A stretch of DNA of 43,014 nt from an uncultured beta proteobacterium. Its GTDB lineage: Bacteria > Pseudomonadota > Gammaproteobacteria > Burkholderiales > Burkholderiaceae_C. Positions within the stretch are counted from its first letter, which is position 1. Every line of letters starts with the position of its first letter. The stretch is taken from NCBI GenBank assembly GCA_903876735.1, contig CAIRAW010000041.1, positions 1-43,014 of the forward strand, written 5' to 3'. Both the position numbers and the translations under genes were made by a program. Positions 13,421-21,563 of this stretch are shown one piece after another. The notes below the pieces were generated by a model that had not been told where the DNA came from, searched no databases, and worked only from the letters and a program-made list of their open reading frames with translations.

Positions 13421-14791
13421 ATGCCCAAAACCCTGATTGAACCCTTTCGCATCAAGAGCATCGAGCCGATCCGAATGACCACGCGCGTAGAGCGTGAGCA
13501 ACTGCTCGAAGCCGCCAAGCTCAACGTCTTCAAGCTGCGCGCCGAGGACGTGCTGATTGACTGGCTGACTGACTCCGGCACCGGCGCCATGTCGTCCAAG
13601 CACTGGGGCGCCATCATGGAAGGCGACGAAAGCTACGCCGGTGCGCGCAGTTTCTACCGCCTGGAAGCCGTGATCCAGGGCATCACCGGCATGCAGCACT
13701 TTGTGCCCACGCACCAGGGCCGCGCTGCCGAGAAGGTGCTCTTCACGGCCGTGTGCAAGAAGGGCGACCTAGTGCCCAACAACTCGCACTTCGATACCAC
13801 GCGCGCCAACCTCGAGTACATCGGCGTCGAGGCGCAGGACCTGGTGATTCCCGAAGGCCTGCAGCCGGCGCTGATCTACCCGTTCAAGGGCAACATCGAT
13901 CTCGCAAAGGTTGAGGCGCTGCTGCAGACGCAGGGCGAGCGCATTCCGTTTGGCATGCTGACCGTGACCAACAACACGGGCGGCGGACAACCGGTTTCCA
14001 TGGCCAACATCCGCGCCTACGCCGCGCTGCTGAAGAAGTACCACAAACCCTTCATCATGGACGTCTGCCGCTTCGCCGAGAACGCCATGTTCATCAAGAT
14101 GCGCGAGAACGGTTACGAGAACACGCCGATCAAGGCAATCGTGCAGGAAATGTTCTCCTACGCCGACGGCGCCACCATGAGCGCCAAGAAAGACGGCATG
14201 GTCAACATCGGCGGCTTTATCGTGCTGCGCAGCGAAGAGTGGATGGACGCGGTGCGCAACGTGCTGATCATGACCGAGGGCTTTCCCACGTATGGCGGCC
14301 TGGCCGGGCGCGACCTGGAGGCGCTTGCCGTCGGTCTGGAGGAGGGCATGCAGGAAGACTACCTGCGCTACCGCCTGCGCACCGCCGAGTACCTCGGTGA
14401 ACGTCTTGAAGCATCAGGCGTTGGCTTCGTCAAGCCGACCGGCGGCCACGCCGTATACATCGATGCCCGCACCGTGCTGCCCAACATGCCGGTCGCGCAT
14501 TACCCGGCCTGGGCGCTGTGCAATGCGCTCTACCTTGAAGGTGGTATTCGCGGCGTCGAGATCGGCTCGGTCATGTTCGGCAAGCGTTTGATTGATGGCA
14601 CCGAGACCTACCACAGCATGGAACTGGTGCGTCTGGCGTTTCCGCGGCGCATGTACACGCAGTCGCACTTTGACTACGCGGCCGAGGTCATCGACGAGGT
14701 CAAGCAGAAGGCCGCCAGCATCCGTGGTGTGAAGATCACCAAGCAGCCGCAGTTCCTGCGCCACTTCACCTGCGAGTGCGCCTGGGTCTGA
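13421..14791 (+). CDS. Tryptophanase-like beta-eliminating lyase (PLP)
   Basis: Member of the tryptophanase/tyrosine phenol-lyase family, which cleaves an aromatic amino acid to the arene, pyruvate and ammonia. The 456 residues show EPFRIKSIEPI at the start, LTDSGTGAMS, PTHQGRAAE, NNTGGGQPVSMAN, the PLP-binding lysine in MSAKKDG (256/257), EGFPTYGGLAGRD and RLAFPRRMYTQSHFD. Two positions that separate the subfamilies favour tryptophanase: Asp125 in HFDTTR (Thr in tyrosine phenol-lyase) and His in RHFT near the C-terminus (Phe in tyrosine phenol-lyase). No tnaC-like leader peptide and no tnaB permease are present, so regulation differs from E. coli. The 5' region has no strong ribosome site. 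Confidence 0.88.
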   Translation: MPKTLIEPFRIKSIEPIRMTTRVEREQLLEAAKLNVFKLRAEDVLIDWLTDSGTGAMSSKHWGAIMEGDESYAGARSFYRLEAVIQGITGMQHFVPTHQGRAAEKVLFTAVCKKGDLVPNNSHFDTTRANLEYIGVEAQDLVIPEGLQPALIYPFKGNIDLAKVEALLQTQGERIPFGMLTVTNNTGGGQPVSMANIRAYAALLKKYHKPFIMDVCRFAENAMFIKMRENGYENTPIKAIVQEMFSYADGATMSAKKDGMVNIGGFIVLRSEEWMDAVRNVLIMTEGFPTYGGLAGRDLEALAVGLEEGMQEDYLRYRLRTAEYLGERLEASGVGFVKPTGGHAVYIDARTVLPNMPVAHYPAWALCNALYLEGGIRGVEIGSVMFGKRLIDGTETYHSMELVRLAFPRRMYTQSHFDYAAEVIDEVKQKAASIRGVKITKQPQFLRHFTCECAWV

Positions 14792-14797
14792 GACTGA

Positions 14798-14819
14798 CAG
14801 GGGAGTGTGGTATCCCCTG
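14798..14819 (+). terminator. Terminator-like hairpin after the tryptophanase-like gene
   Basis: A perfect 7-base stem, CAGGGGA/TCCCCTG, with an 8-base loop starts 6 bases after the stop codon. It lacks a T-run, so if it ends transcription it is weak or factor-assisted. It separates this gene from the EAL gene, whose own candidate promoter (TTGCGC at 14825-14830, TACAAT at 14850-14855, spacing 19) lies just downstream. Confidence 0.4.
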
Positions 14820-14877
14820 CTGAGTTGCGCCTGTCCCAGGTCCCGCTTCTACAATGAAGTAGGACCAATCAAACACC

Positions 14878-16245
14878 ATGGGACACAAGGCATCTTTCAT
14901 CAATCGCATCCGGCAGTTCTGGCTGGCGTCGGAACTCGGCATCATGCAGCGCCGCCGCGAGCGGCGCATGCTCTTGCTCGCCAGCTTCGTGATGCTGCTG
15001 ATGGGCTCGGGCTGGGGTATTTTCTTTGGCGCCAAACAGCAGTGGAGCCTTGTTGGGCTGGACCTGGTTCTGGTCGTTGGCGCCCTGATTGTGGTTTTCC
15101 TGACGCGGCGCGATCAGGTACGCAACGCGTCCATTGCGCTGTTTGGCATCCTGTTTTTTGTCGTCAGCGTGATTGCGCTGGTGTTCGATGTGCCCAACGC
15201 CCAGGTGCCGCGTTCAACGCATTTCTATCTTCTCCCTCTGGCTGCCGCAGCGCTGCTCGCGTTTCGTGCCGACAGTTTTTGGTTGCGCCACGGCGTCGCC
15301 TTGCTCTGTCTGCTGGCCTTTGGCTTGCTGGCCGGCACGCAGGAATCGCCGCTGCCGGGTTATGCGCTCTCTGACACGGTGCGCATGGGTGGCGTCTGGG
15401 TCCAGATTGCCGCCGCCCTGCTGACGCTCTACGCCTTGCTGCACATCATGCAGAACGAGGTGGCGAGCCGGACCGAACTGGAAGACGACTTGCGTCTGGC
15501 CCTTAAACAGAAGGAACTTCAACTGCACTACCAACCGCAGTTGAACGCCGACGGGCTGGTGATCGGGGCCGAGGCGTTGTTGCGCTGGGTTCATCCGCGG
15601 CGTGGCACGGTGATGCCCGGACAGTTCATCGAACTGGCCGAGCAAACCGGCCTGATTCTGCCGATCGGGCTCTGGGTGCTGCAGGTCGCTTGCGCCCAAC
15701 TGAGCGTCTGGAAAGATCAGAGCAGGATGCGCCATTTGCGTCTGGCGGTGAACATCAGCCCGTCCCAGTTCAAGCAGATTGATTTCGTGCCCCAGGTGCT
15801 TACGCTGATCGATCGCTACAAGATTGACGCCAGCCGCCTGGAACTGGAATTGACCGAGACCATGCTGGTGCACGACATGGCCGATATCATCGAAAAGATG
15901 TCGGCCTTGCGCGCCAGTGGTGTGAGCTTGTCGCTGGACGACTTTGGAACCGGCTACTCGTCGCTCAATTACATCAAACGCCTGCCGCTGAACTGCCTCA
16001 AGATTGACCAGTCATTCGTGCGCGATGTGATCGGCAACCCGAGTGACGCTGCGATCGTGCGCATGGTGCTGGCGCTGGGGCAGAGCCTGAACCTGGAGGT
16101 GGTGGCCGAAGGGGTTGAAACCGAAGGACAGCGCCAGTTCCTGGTCGACAACGGCTGCGCGCAGTTTCAGGGCTACCTGTTCAGCCGTGCGCTGCCGATC
16201 AATGATTTCCAGGACTACGCCCGGCGCCACACGGCGCCCGCCTGA
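14878..16245 (+). CDS. Membrane-anchored EAL-domain cyclic-di-GMP phosphodiesterase
   Basis: Predicted to hydrolyse the second messenger c-di-GMP. The N-terminal half (about 30-195) has about six hydrophobic helices (for example MLLLASFVMLLMGSGWGIFF and YLLPLAAAALLAF), forming an integral membrane sensor of no named type that I recognise. A short linker leads to an EAL domain (about 205-450) with intact catalytic motifs: GAEALLRW, NISPSQF, ELTET, DDFGTGYSSL, KIDQSFV, AEGVET and QGYLFS. No GGDEF domain is present, so it should be a dedicated phosphodiesterase. ATG 14878 follows a distant AGGA. A CCGCC-TGA-GGCGG stem spans the stop codon (16238-16250). It ends 7 bases from the convergent ipdC. 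Confidence 0.92.
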   Translation: MGHKASFINRIRQFWLASELGIMQRRRERRMLLLASFVMLLMGSGWGIFFGAKQQWSLVGLDLVLVVGALIVVFLTRRDQVRNASIALFGILFFVVSVIALVFDVPNAQVPRSTHFYLLPLAAAALLAFRADSFWLRHGVALLCLLAFGLLAGTQESPLPGYALSDTVRMGGVWVQIAAALLTLYALLHIMQNEVASRTELEDDLRLALKQKELQLHYQPQLNADGLVIGAEALLRWVHPRRGTVMPGQFIELAEQTGLILPIGLWVLQVACAQLSVWKDQSRMRHLRLAVNISPSQFKQIDFVPQVLTLIDRYKIDASRLELELTETMLVHDMADIIEKMSALRASGVSLSLDDFGTGYSSLNYIKRLPLNCLKIDQSFVRDVIGNPSDAAIVRMVLALGQSLNLEVVAEGVETEGQRQFLVDNGCAQFQGYLFSRALPINDFQDYARRHTAPA

Positions 16246-16252
16246 GGCGGTC

Positions 16253-17875
16253 TTACTTGACGGCGTTGAGCCGCTTGACGCCGGCGACAAAGCGCGCCAG
16301 GGTTTCGGACAGCACGCCACGCGGGATCGTGATGTCGATAAGCTGAAAGCGACCGCGTGTCGCCATTGCTTTTTCAAGCGCGGCTTTCAACTCGGCGCGC
16401 GTGTTGACGCGTACACCGTCGCCGCCCATGCCGGCGGCCATCTCGGCAAAACCCCAATGGCCCAGGTCGTTGAACGTGGATTCCGGCTGGAACGTGCGCA
16501 GCATCTCCCAACTGGCGTTGTTGAACAGCAGCACGATCGGGTCCCAGCCATAGCGCTTGCAGTTGCCCAGTTCCCAGCCCGTCATCTGGAAGGCGCCGTC
16601 GCCAACCAGAATCAGCGGGCGCTGGCCGGTGGCCGCCTGCAGGCCCAGGCCGGCCGGCACGCCGTAGCCCATGGTCGCGTAATAGCCCGGCGCCACCAGC
16701 GCCGTGTGTTCGATCTCCATCGCGGTGAACAGACAGTCGCCCATGTCGGAGGCGATCGGCAGCTTGCCGTGCGCGGCCATCAGGTCGTTGACGGCGGTGG
16801 CAATGTCGGTCGGCGTGATCGTCTGCGCATCAGCGACCAGCCCGTACGGAAAGACCTGGCGCTTGACCTCGAACGCTTTTTCAGCGACGCCCGTGCGCTC
16901 CAGCATGCGCTGCACCAGTGCCGCCAGCGGCAGATCCGCGTAGCTGTGGTAGCCGATGCTGACGCGGCCATCGAGCGCCTGTATCGTCTGGCGCATGTCG
17001 ATCTTGGTCTCTGAGACCGCAAAATTGGTGTCGCAGATGATCTCGCCCAGCAGAAAGAGTCCGTCGGAACTCTCCACCAGTTGCGTCACTTCCGGGAAAC
17101 CGGCCACGCCCATGTAGGTGCCCACCAGCGGCGCGTCTTCTTCGGCCAGCAGGCCGCGGCCCATGAAGCTGGTCACCACCGGCATGCCCAGTCGGCGCGA
17201 GAGTTGCGCCACCTTGGCCTCCAGCCCATAGCGCCGCACTTCGACGCCGGCCATCAGAACCGGGGACCTGGCACTGCCCAGGCGTTCCAGAATCTCGTCG
17301 ACGCAGGCGTTGAGCGCGTCCTGATCGGGCAGCAGCGCCGTTTGCATCACCACCGGCTCGCAGGGCAGCGCGACCATGTCGCGCGGGATTTCGATGTAGA
17401 CCGGTTCCGAGCGGCGCAGGCAACTCGCCAGCACGCGCGCGATGTCGGCCGGCGCGCGTTGGGCGTCGTCCAGGCGCACCTGGTCGCAGGTGATTTCCTT
17501 GAAGATCTGGAATTGCGAATCGAGCGTCTTGGCCTGGTGGTGCAGCAGCAGACCCGAGCGCGACTCGCCCTTGCCGGGACCACCCGACAGCACGACCAGC
17601 GGCGACTTCTCGGCAAAGGCCGCGGCCACCGAGTTGATCATGTTCAGCGCCCCGGCGCCGTAGGTGACGGCGGCCACACCGAGACCGCAGCTGATGCGCG
17701 CCGAGGCGTCGGCGGCAAAGCCGACACCGGGTTCATGCGACAGCGTGTAAAGCGGCAAAATACCCGATTCTTCGATGATGCGGAAGTAGGGCAGGGCGAA
17801 GTCGCCGGGAATGCCAAAGATCTGGCGTGCGCCATGCGCCTTGAGCGCGTGCAGAAGGGATTCGGTGAGGTTCAT
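16253..17875 (-). CDS. ipdC: Indolepyruvate/phenylpyruvate decarboxylase (Azospirillum type)
   Basis: Thiamine-diphosphate enzyme that decarboxylates aromatic 2-oxo acids to aldehydes; in Azospirillum the homologue makes indole-3-acetaldehyde (the auxin route) and phenylacetaldehyde. The 540 residues have the cofactor-activating Glu48 in LSHEPGVGFAADA, TYGAGALNM, SPLVVLSGGPGKGE, EVRRYGLEAKVA, SDMGDCLFT and the TPP/Mg motif VGDGAFQMTGWELGN...NN. FQPESTFNDL and AAGMGGDGVRV closely match the Azospirillum enzyme as I remember it. The ATG at 17873-17875 is the natural start; an upstream extension is Pro/Ala-rich and non-coding. It is separated from the GNAT gene by a spacer with a strong inverted repeat. 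Confidence 0.92.
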   Translation of the reverse strand: MNLTESLLHALKAHGARQIFGIPGDFALPYFRIIEESGILPLYTLSHEPGVGFAADASARISCGLGVAAVTYGAGALNMINSVAAAFAEKSPLVVLSGGPGKGESRSGLLLHHQAKTLDSQFQIFKEITCDQVRLDDAQRAPADIARVLASCLRRSEPVYIEIPRDMVALPCEPVVMQTALLPDQDALNACVDEILERLGSARSPVLMAGVEVRRYGLEAKVAQLSRRLGMPVVTSFMGRGLLAEEDAPLVGTYMGVAGFPEVTQLVESSDGLFLLGEIICDTNFAVSETKIDMRQTIQALDGRVSIGYHSYADLPLAALVQRMLERTGVAEKAFEVKRQVFPYGLVADAQTITPTDIATAVNDLMAAHGKLPIASDMGDCLFTAMEIEHTALVAPGYYATMGYGVPAGLGLQAATGQRPLILVGDGAFQMTGWELGNCKRYGWDPIVLLFNNASWEMLRTFQPESTFNDLGHWGFAEMAAGMGGDGVRVNTRAELKAALEKAMATRGRFQLIDITIPRGVLSETLARFVAGVKRLNAVK

Positions 17876-17927
17876 GCGGTAGGGGTCTCGTGCTGGGGTA
17901 ACCGGGAAATTATCGGCCCAGACCCGC

Positions 17928-17981
17928 GCAGGAAAGCGGCGCATTGCAACCGCTGCGGCCGCTGGCAAGCAGCTTTCCTGC
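17928..17981. promoter_or_regulatory. Inverted repeat in the ipdC-GNAT divergent spacer
   Basis: A perfect 10-base inverted repeat, GCAGGAAAGC (17928-17937) and GCTTTCCTGC (17972-17981), encloses 34 bases that include a nested TTGC/GCAA pair (17944-17947, 17965-17968). It lies 53 bases upstream of ipdC, beyond a minus-strand GATAAT (17909-17914), and 64 bases before the GNAT start. It could be an operator pair for a regulator of ipdC, or an RNA hairpin in a leader. No matching regulator is encoded alongside. Confidence 0.45.
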
Positions 17982-18045
17982 GGCGCCCCCGATTGCGGCG
18001 ACAATCCAGTTCCGTTTTTCATACCAACCGGTTTTACTTTTTTTC

Positions 18046-18573
18046 ATGACCAGTCCATCCAGCTACGAAATCAGGCCCGCCACCCTGCGCGATGCCAAGG
18101 CAATTGCCGCCATTTACGCCACGTCCAGCCAGGCCGCTTTCAAGGCCATCCTGCCTGGCGAACCATTCAATGCCGTGCCGGTCGACAAGCGTGAGGCTTA
18201 TTGGCGCGATGCCATCGAGTACAGCGAGCCGCAGGTCCATGTGGCAGTGCAGGCCGGTGTGATGGTCGGTTTTGTCGGTTTCGACCGCTCGCGCGACGCC
18301 GGTACGCCACCGACCATGGGCGAGATCTGGGCCATTTACCTGGAGCCCGCGCACTGGGGCAAAGGCGCTGGCCTGGCCCTGTGGGATTCGGCGCGCGAAG
18401 GCTTGATCGAAGAAGGTTGCACCCAGGTCACGCTGTGGGTGCCGCTGGGCGACGAGCGCGCCCTGCGCTTTTTCGAACTGGCCGGCTTCAAGCGCCAGAT
18501 GAACAGCATCAAGACCGTGCCCGTTGGCAGTGTCCGGATCGAGGAGATCCGACTCAAGCGCGCCTTGGTTTGA
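18046..18573 (+). CDS. GNAT-family N-acetyltransferase
   Basis: A 175-residue acetyl-CoA-dependent acetyltransferase. The GNAT fold is clear: SYEIRPATLRDAKAIAAIY (strand 1 and helix 1), MVGFVGFDR, GEIWAIYLEPAHWGKGAGLALWDSARE (motif A with the pyrophosphate-binding G-x-G-x-G/A pattern), VTLWVPLGDERALRFFELAGFKR (motif B), and a final strand. The substrate cannot be told from sequence. The ATG at 18046 follows a T-rich tract with no good ribosome site; an upstream in-frame start is possible but gives an atypical leader. It ends 21 bases from the convergent KAS III-like gene. Confidence 0.88.
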   Translation: MTSPSSYEIRPATLRDAKAIAAIYATSSQAAFKAILPGEPFNAVPVDKREAYWRDAIEYSEPQVHVAVQAGVMVGFVGFDRSRDAGTPPTMGEIWAIYLEPAHWGKGAGLALWDSAREGLIEEGCTQVTLWVPLGDERALRFFELAGFKRQMNSIKTVPVGSVRIEEIRLKRALV

Positions 18574-18594
18574 CGCGCTGCCTTGTCGCCTGGT

Positions 18595-19713
18595 TCAGGT
18601 GCGGCGCACGATCACGCTGCCGATCGAATAGCCGGCGCCGAAGGAGCAGATGACGCCGACCTGACCGGTCTTGAAGTCGTCGTGATGGCGGTGGAAGGAA
18701 ATGATGGAGCCGGCCGATGCGGTATTGGCAAATTCGTTCAGGATCACCGGCGCATCATCGGCCGTGGCATCGCGCCCGAGCAGCTTGCGCGCGATCAGCT
18801 GGTTCATCGCCAGGTTCGCCTGGTGCAGCCAGAAGCGGCGCACGCCTGAGGGCGCCAGATCATGTTCGGCCAGGTGGCTGGCCATGTGCTCGGCTGCCAT
18901 TGGACAGACTTCCTTGAAGACCTTGCGCCCTTCCTGGTAGAACAACTGGTCGCGGTCGTCGGGGTTGCGATCCTCGCTGCGCGACATGAAGCCGGCGTTG
19001 TTGCGGATGTTGTTGGAGAAAGTGGTCTGCAGCTTGGTGCCCAGCACCTCAAAAGCGCCCGCCGGCGCGTTGTCCAGGCGCTCGACCAGGATCGCGGTGC
19101 AGACATCACCAAAGATGAAATGACAGTCGCGGTCTTTCCAGGCCAGGTGCGGCGAGGTGATTTCGGGGTCTACCACCAGTATGGCGCGCGCTGAGCCGCA
19201 TTTGACGGCATTGACCGCCATCTCGATCGCAAAGGTGGCCGAGGAACAGGCCACGTTCATGTCGAAGCCAAAGCCCTTGACGCCGAGCGCGGTCTGGATC
19301 TCAACCGCCATGGCCGGATAGGCGCGCTGCATGTTGGCGGCGGCGCAGAGCACGCCGTCCACATCCTGCACCGTTTTGCCGGCACGTGCCAGGGCGTCGC
19401 GGGCGGCGGCGACGCCGATCTCGGCCATCATCGAAATTTCGCTGTCAGGCCGGGCCCGGAATTTGGGGCGCATGCGCTGTGGATCGAGCACGCCGGATTT
19501 CTCCATCACGTAGCGTTGCTTGATGCCGGACGCCTTTTCGATGAACTCGACGCTCGACTGTGGAACGGCGGCGCGCGTGCCGGCTTCGATCTCGGCGGCG
19601 TGCAAGGCGTTTTCCTGGTCGGCGAAACGGTTGAAAGACTCAACCAGTTCTGCGTTGGTGATGACTTCGGGTGGAATAAAGATTCCGGTGCTACTGATGG
19701 CGACACGATGCAT
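18595..19713 (-). CDS. Beta-ketoacyl-ACP synthase III-like enzyme
   Basis: Condensing enzyme of the thiolase superfamily. The 372 residues carry the KAS III triad: Cys156 in NVACSSATF, His297 in LHQANLAMN and Asn330 in FANTASAGS. It is longer than housekeeping FabH (about 320) with an extended N-terminal insert (about 28-60). It resembles the Pseudomonas PA3286-like group that takes medium-chain acyl-CoA into fatty-acid synthesis rather than acetyl-CoA-primed FabH; this subgroup assignment is from memory. It follows an acyl-CoA ligase gene by 66 bases on the same strand, which fits use of activated fatty acids. Probably transcribed with that gene and the SRPBCC gene. Confidence 0.87.
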   Translation of the reverse strand: MHRVAISSTGIFIPPEVITNAELVESFNRFADQENALHAAEIEAGTRAAVPQSSVEFIEKASGIKQRYVMEKSGVLDPQRMRPKFRARPDSEISMMAEIGVAAARDALARAGKTVQDVDGVLCAAANMQRAYPAMAVEIQTALGVKGFGFDMNVACSSATFAIEMAVNAVKCGSARAILVVDPEITSPHLAWKDRDCHFIFGDVCTAILVERLDNAPAGAFEVLGTKLQTTFSNNIRNNAGFMSRSEDRNPDDRDQLFYQEGRKVFKEVCPMAAEHMASHLAEHDLAPSGVRRFWLHQANLAMNQLIARKLLGRDATADDAPVILNEFANTASAGSIISFHRHHDDFKTGQVGVICSFGAGYSIGSVIVRRT

Positions 19714-19779
19714 GACTTGGGTCCTGTGTAATTTCCGGGCTGGGTTTGCCCCACATGGCAGCGATTATCGGCGCTTTGC

Positions 19780-21474
19780 TCAGCCCTTGATCCAGACCAC
19801 CTGCTCGCCGTCGCGACTCCATTCCTCATACTGTTTGGCGAAGGTCTCCTCGATGCGGTTGCGCTTGACCTTGAGTGTGGGTGTGACGAAGCCGTTTTCC
19901 GGCGTCCAGGGCGTTGTGATCACAACCAGGCAGCCAATCTTTTCGTGGGGCTCGAGCTTGCTGTTGATGGTTTGCAGGTGCTGTTTGAGCGACTCGGTGG
20001 TGGCGCTTTTGTTCTCTTCGCTGGCAGCGCAGCGGTTCACCGCGTCCTGCGACAGCATGACCAGCCCCAGCGGTTGGGCCAGTGTGGCGCCGGTGACAAC
20101 GCAGGCTTCGATGTCCGGGTGCATCACCAGCACGTCTTCGATCGGCGCCGGTGCCACGTATTTGCCCTTGCTGGTCTTGAAGATGTCCTTGACCCGTCCC
20201 GTGATGGTCAGGTAGCCGTCGGGTGCAATGCTGCCCTTGTCGCCGGTGCGCAGCCAGCAGTCGGCGGTCATGGCGGAGGCGGTTTGCTCGGGCTCCTTGT
20301 AATAGCCCTGCATCAGTGCGCCGCTGCGCATCTGGATTTCGCCGCTGCTGGGGTCGATGCGCTGCTGCACATCATCGTAGGGCAGGCCGACGGTGCCAAC
20401 CCGGGGCGAGCCGGGCAGGGTGGCGTGCGAAATGGCGCAGTTCTCGGTCATGCCGTAGACCTCGATCAGATCCAGGCCGAGCCGGCGGTACCAGTGCAGC
20501 ACATCGGCCGGCATCGGTGCCGCGCCGCCGGCTGCGATGCGGCACTGGTCCAGCCCCAGGCCCTTGAGGATCTTGTGGCGCACCAGACGCCCGATCAGCG
20601 GCAGGCTCAGCAACCGGTTGAGCTTCCGGGCCGGCATTTTGGCGTGCACGCCCTGCTGGAACTTGACCCACAGGCGCGGCACCGAGAAAAAGATGGTGGG
20701 CCGCGCCCGCTGCAAGTCCTGCACAAAGGTGTCGAGCGCTTCGGCGAAGAAGATATGGCCGCCATAGCGCAGGGCGCCTTGTTCGATCAGCATGCGCTCT
20801 GCCACGTGGGCCAGCGGCAGGTAGGAGATGTAGCGGTCTTCGGTGGTCATGGGCACGCGCCGCGTGGCGCTCGAGATGCCCCAGGCCATGTTGTGAAAAG
20901 TATGGACCACGCCCTTGGGCTTGCCGGTGGTGCCGGAGGTGTAGATGATGGTGCAGACGGTTTCGCCGGTGGGTGTGGGCGAGGTCTTCAGCGGCGCGCT
21001 GGCGGCGGTCAGATCGTTCCACTGCAACGCCGCGATGCCGGGGGCCAGCGGCAGGGCGATGACCGGCAGATCCGCTGCGAGACCGGTCTTCAAGTTGATG
21101 GTGTCGTCCATCTTGCCGACAAAACAGGCGCGCGCTTCACTGTGCTGCAGGATGTAGGCCAGCGCTTCACCATTGAATGTGGGATAGATGGGAACCGAGA
21201 CGTAGCCGGCCATCTGGATCGCCAGATCGGCCAGTATCCAGTGCGCGCTGTTTTTGCCGAGTATGGCAACGCGGCTGCCCGCGCTCCAGCCCTGTGCCTG
21301 CATCCAGGCCGCCATGCGCCGCACCTGGTCGCCCGCTTCGTGCCAGCTGATCTCCTGCGTGGCGCCGCCACCGGTGGGCTGGGTCAGGAAGGTGTGCTTG
21401 GCGCGTTCACGCTCCCAGCGGTAGAAGCATGGCAGCGTCAGATCGCCGGCGCTGACGGTAACGGGCTGGGTCAT
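19780..21474 (-). CDS. Long-chain acyl-CoA synthetase (AMP-binding)
   Basis: ATP-dependent acyl-CoA ligase of the ANL superfamily. The 564 residues show the P-loop TIIYTSGTTGKPKGVV, the gate and fatty-acid region AHVAERMLIEQGAL, the A-motif YGMTENC, TGDKGSIAPDGYLTITGR, and the lysine-containing RVKDIFKTSKGKYVAP hinge. Overall layout matches FadD15/LACS-type ligases that lack an N-terminal anchor. A strong GGAG ribosome site lies just before the ATG at 21472-21474, which decides against the upstream MSFHSRERT extension. It sits between an SRPBCC gene and a KAS III-like gene on the same strand. Substrate chain length is not determinable here. Confidence 0.92.
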   Translation of the reverse strand: MTQPVTVSAGDLTLPCFYRWERERAKHTFLTQPTGGGATQEISWHEAGDQVRRMAAWMQAQGWSAGSRVAILGKNSAHWILADLAIQMAGYVSVPIYPTFNGEALAYILQHSEARACFVGKMDDTINLKTGLAADLPVIALPLAPGIAALQWNDLTAASAPLKTSPTPTGETVCTIIYTSGTTGKPKGVVHTFHNMAWGISSATRRVPMTTEDRYISYLPLAHVAERMLIEQGALRYGGHIFFAEALDTFVQDLQRARPTIFFSVPRLWVKFQQGVHAKMPARKLNRLLSLPLIGRLVRHKILKGLGLDQCRIAAGGAAPMPADVLHWYRRLGLDLIEVYGMTENCAISHATLPGSPRVGTVGLPYDDVQQRIDPSSGEIQMRSGALMQGYYKEPEQTASAMTADCWLRTGDKGSIAPDGYLTITGRVKDIFKTSKGKYVAPAPIEDVLVMHPDIEACVVTGATLAQPLGLVMLSQDAVNRCAASEENKSATTESLKQHLQTINSKLEPHEKIGCLVVITTPWTPENGFVTPTLKVKRNRIEETFAKQYEEWSRDGEQVVWIKG

Positions 21475-21563
21475 GGTGCGCTCCCTTGAATGAAAGCTCA
21501 TTCTTGGCGCAATGCCGTGCCCACGGCAATAGGAGTGACCCTAGGTGCCGTTAACGATCGAAC

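Noticed and set aside
17909..17914. GATAAT as -10 box of ipdC
   Set aside because: No acceptable -35 hexamer at 16-18 bases; kept only as a remark in the inverted-repeat entry.
17081..18049. Open frame antisense to ipdC (322 codons)
   Set aside because: Arg/His-rich shadow that crosses the ipdC start and the divergent spacer; no support.
19945..21489. Long open frame antisense to the acyl-CoA ligase (514 codons)
   Set aside because: Ala/Gly/His-rich repetitive translation with no domain; the ligase is unambiguous on the minus strand.
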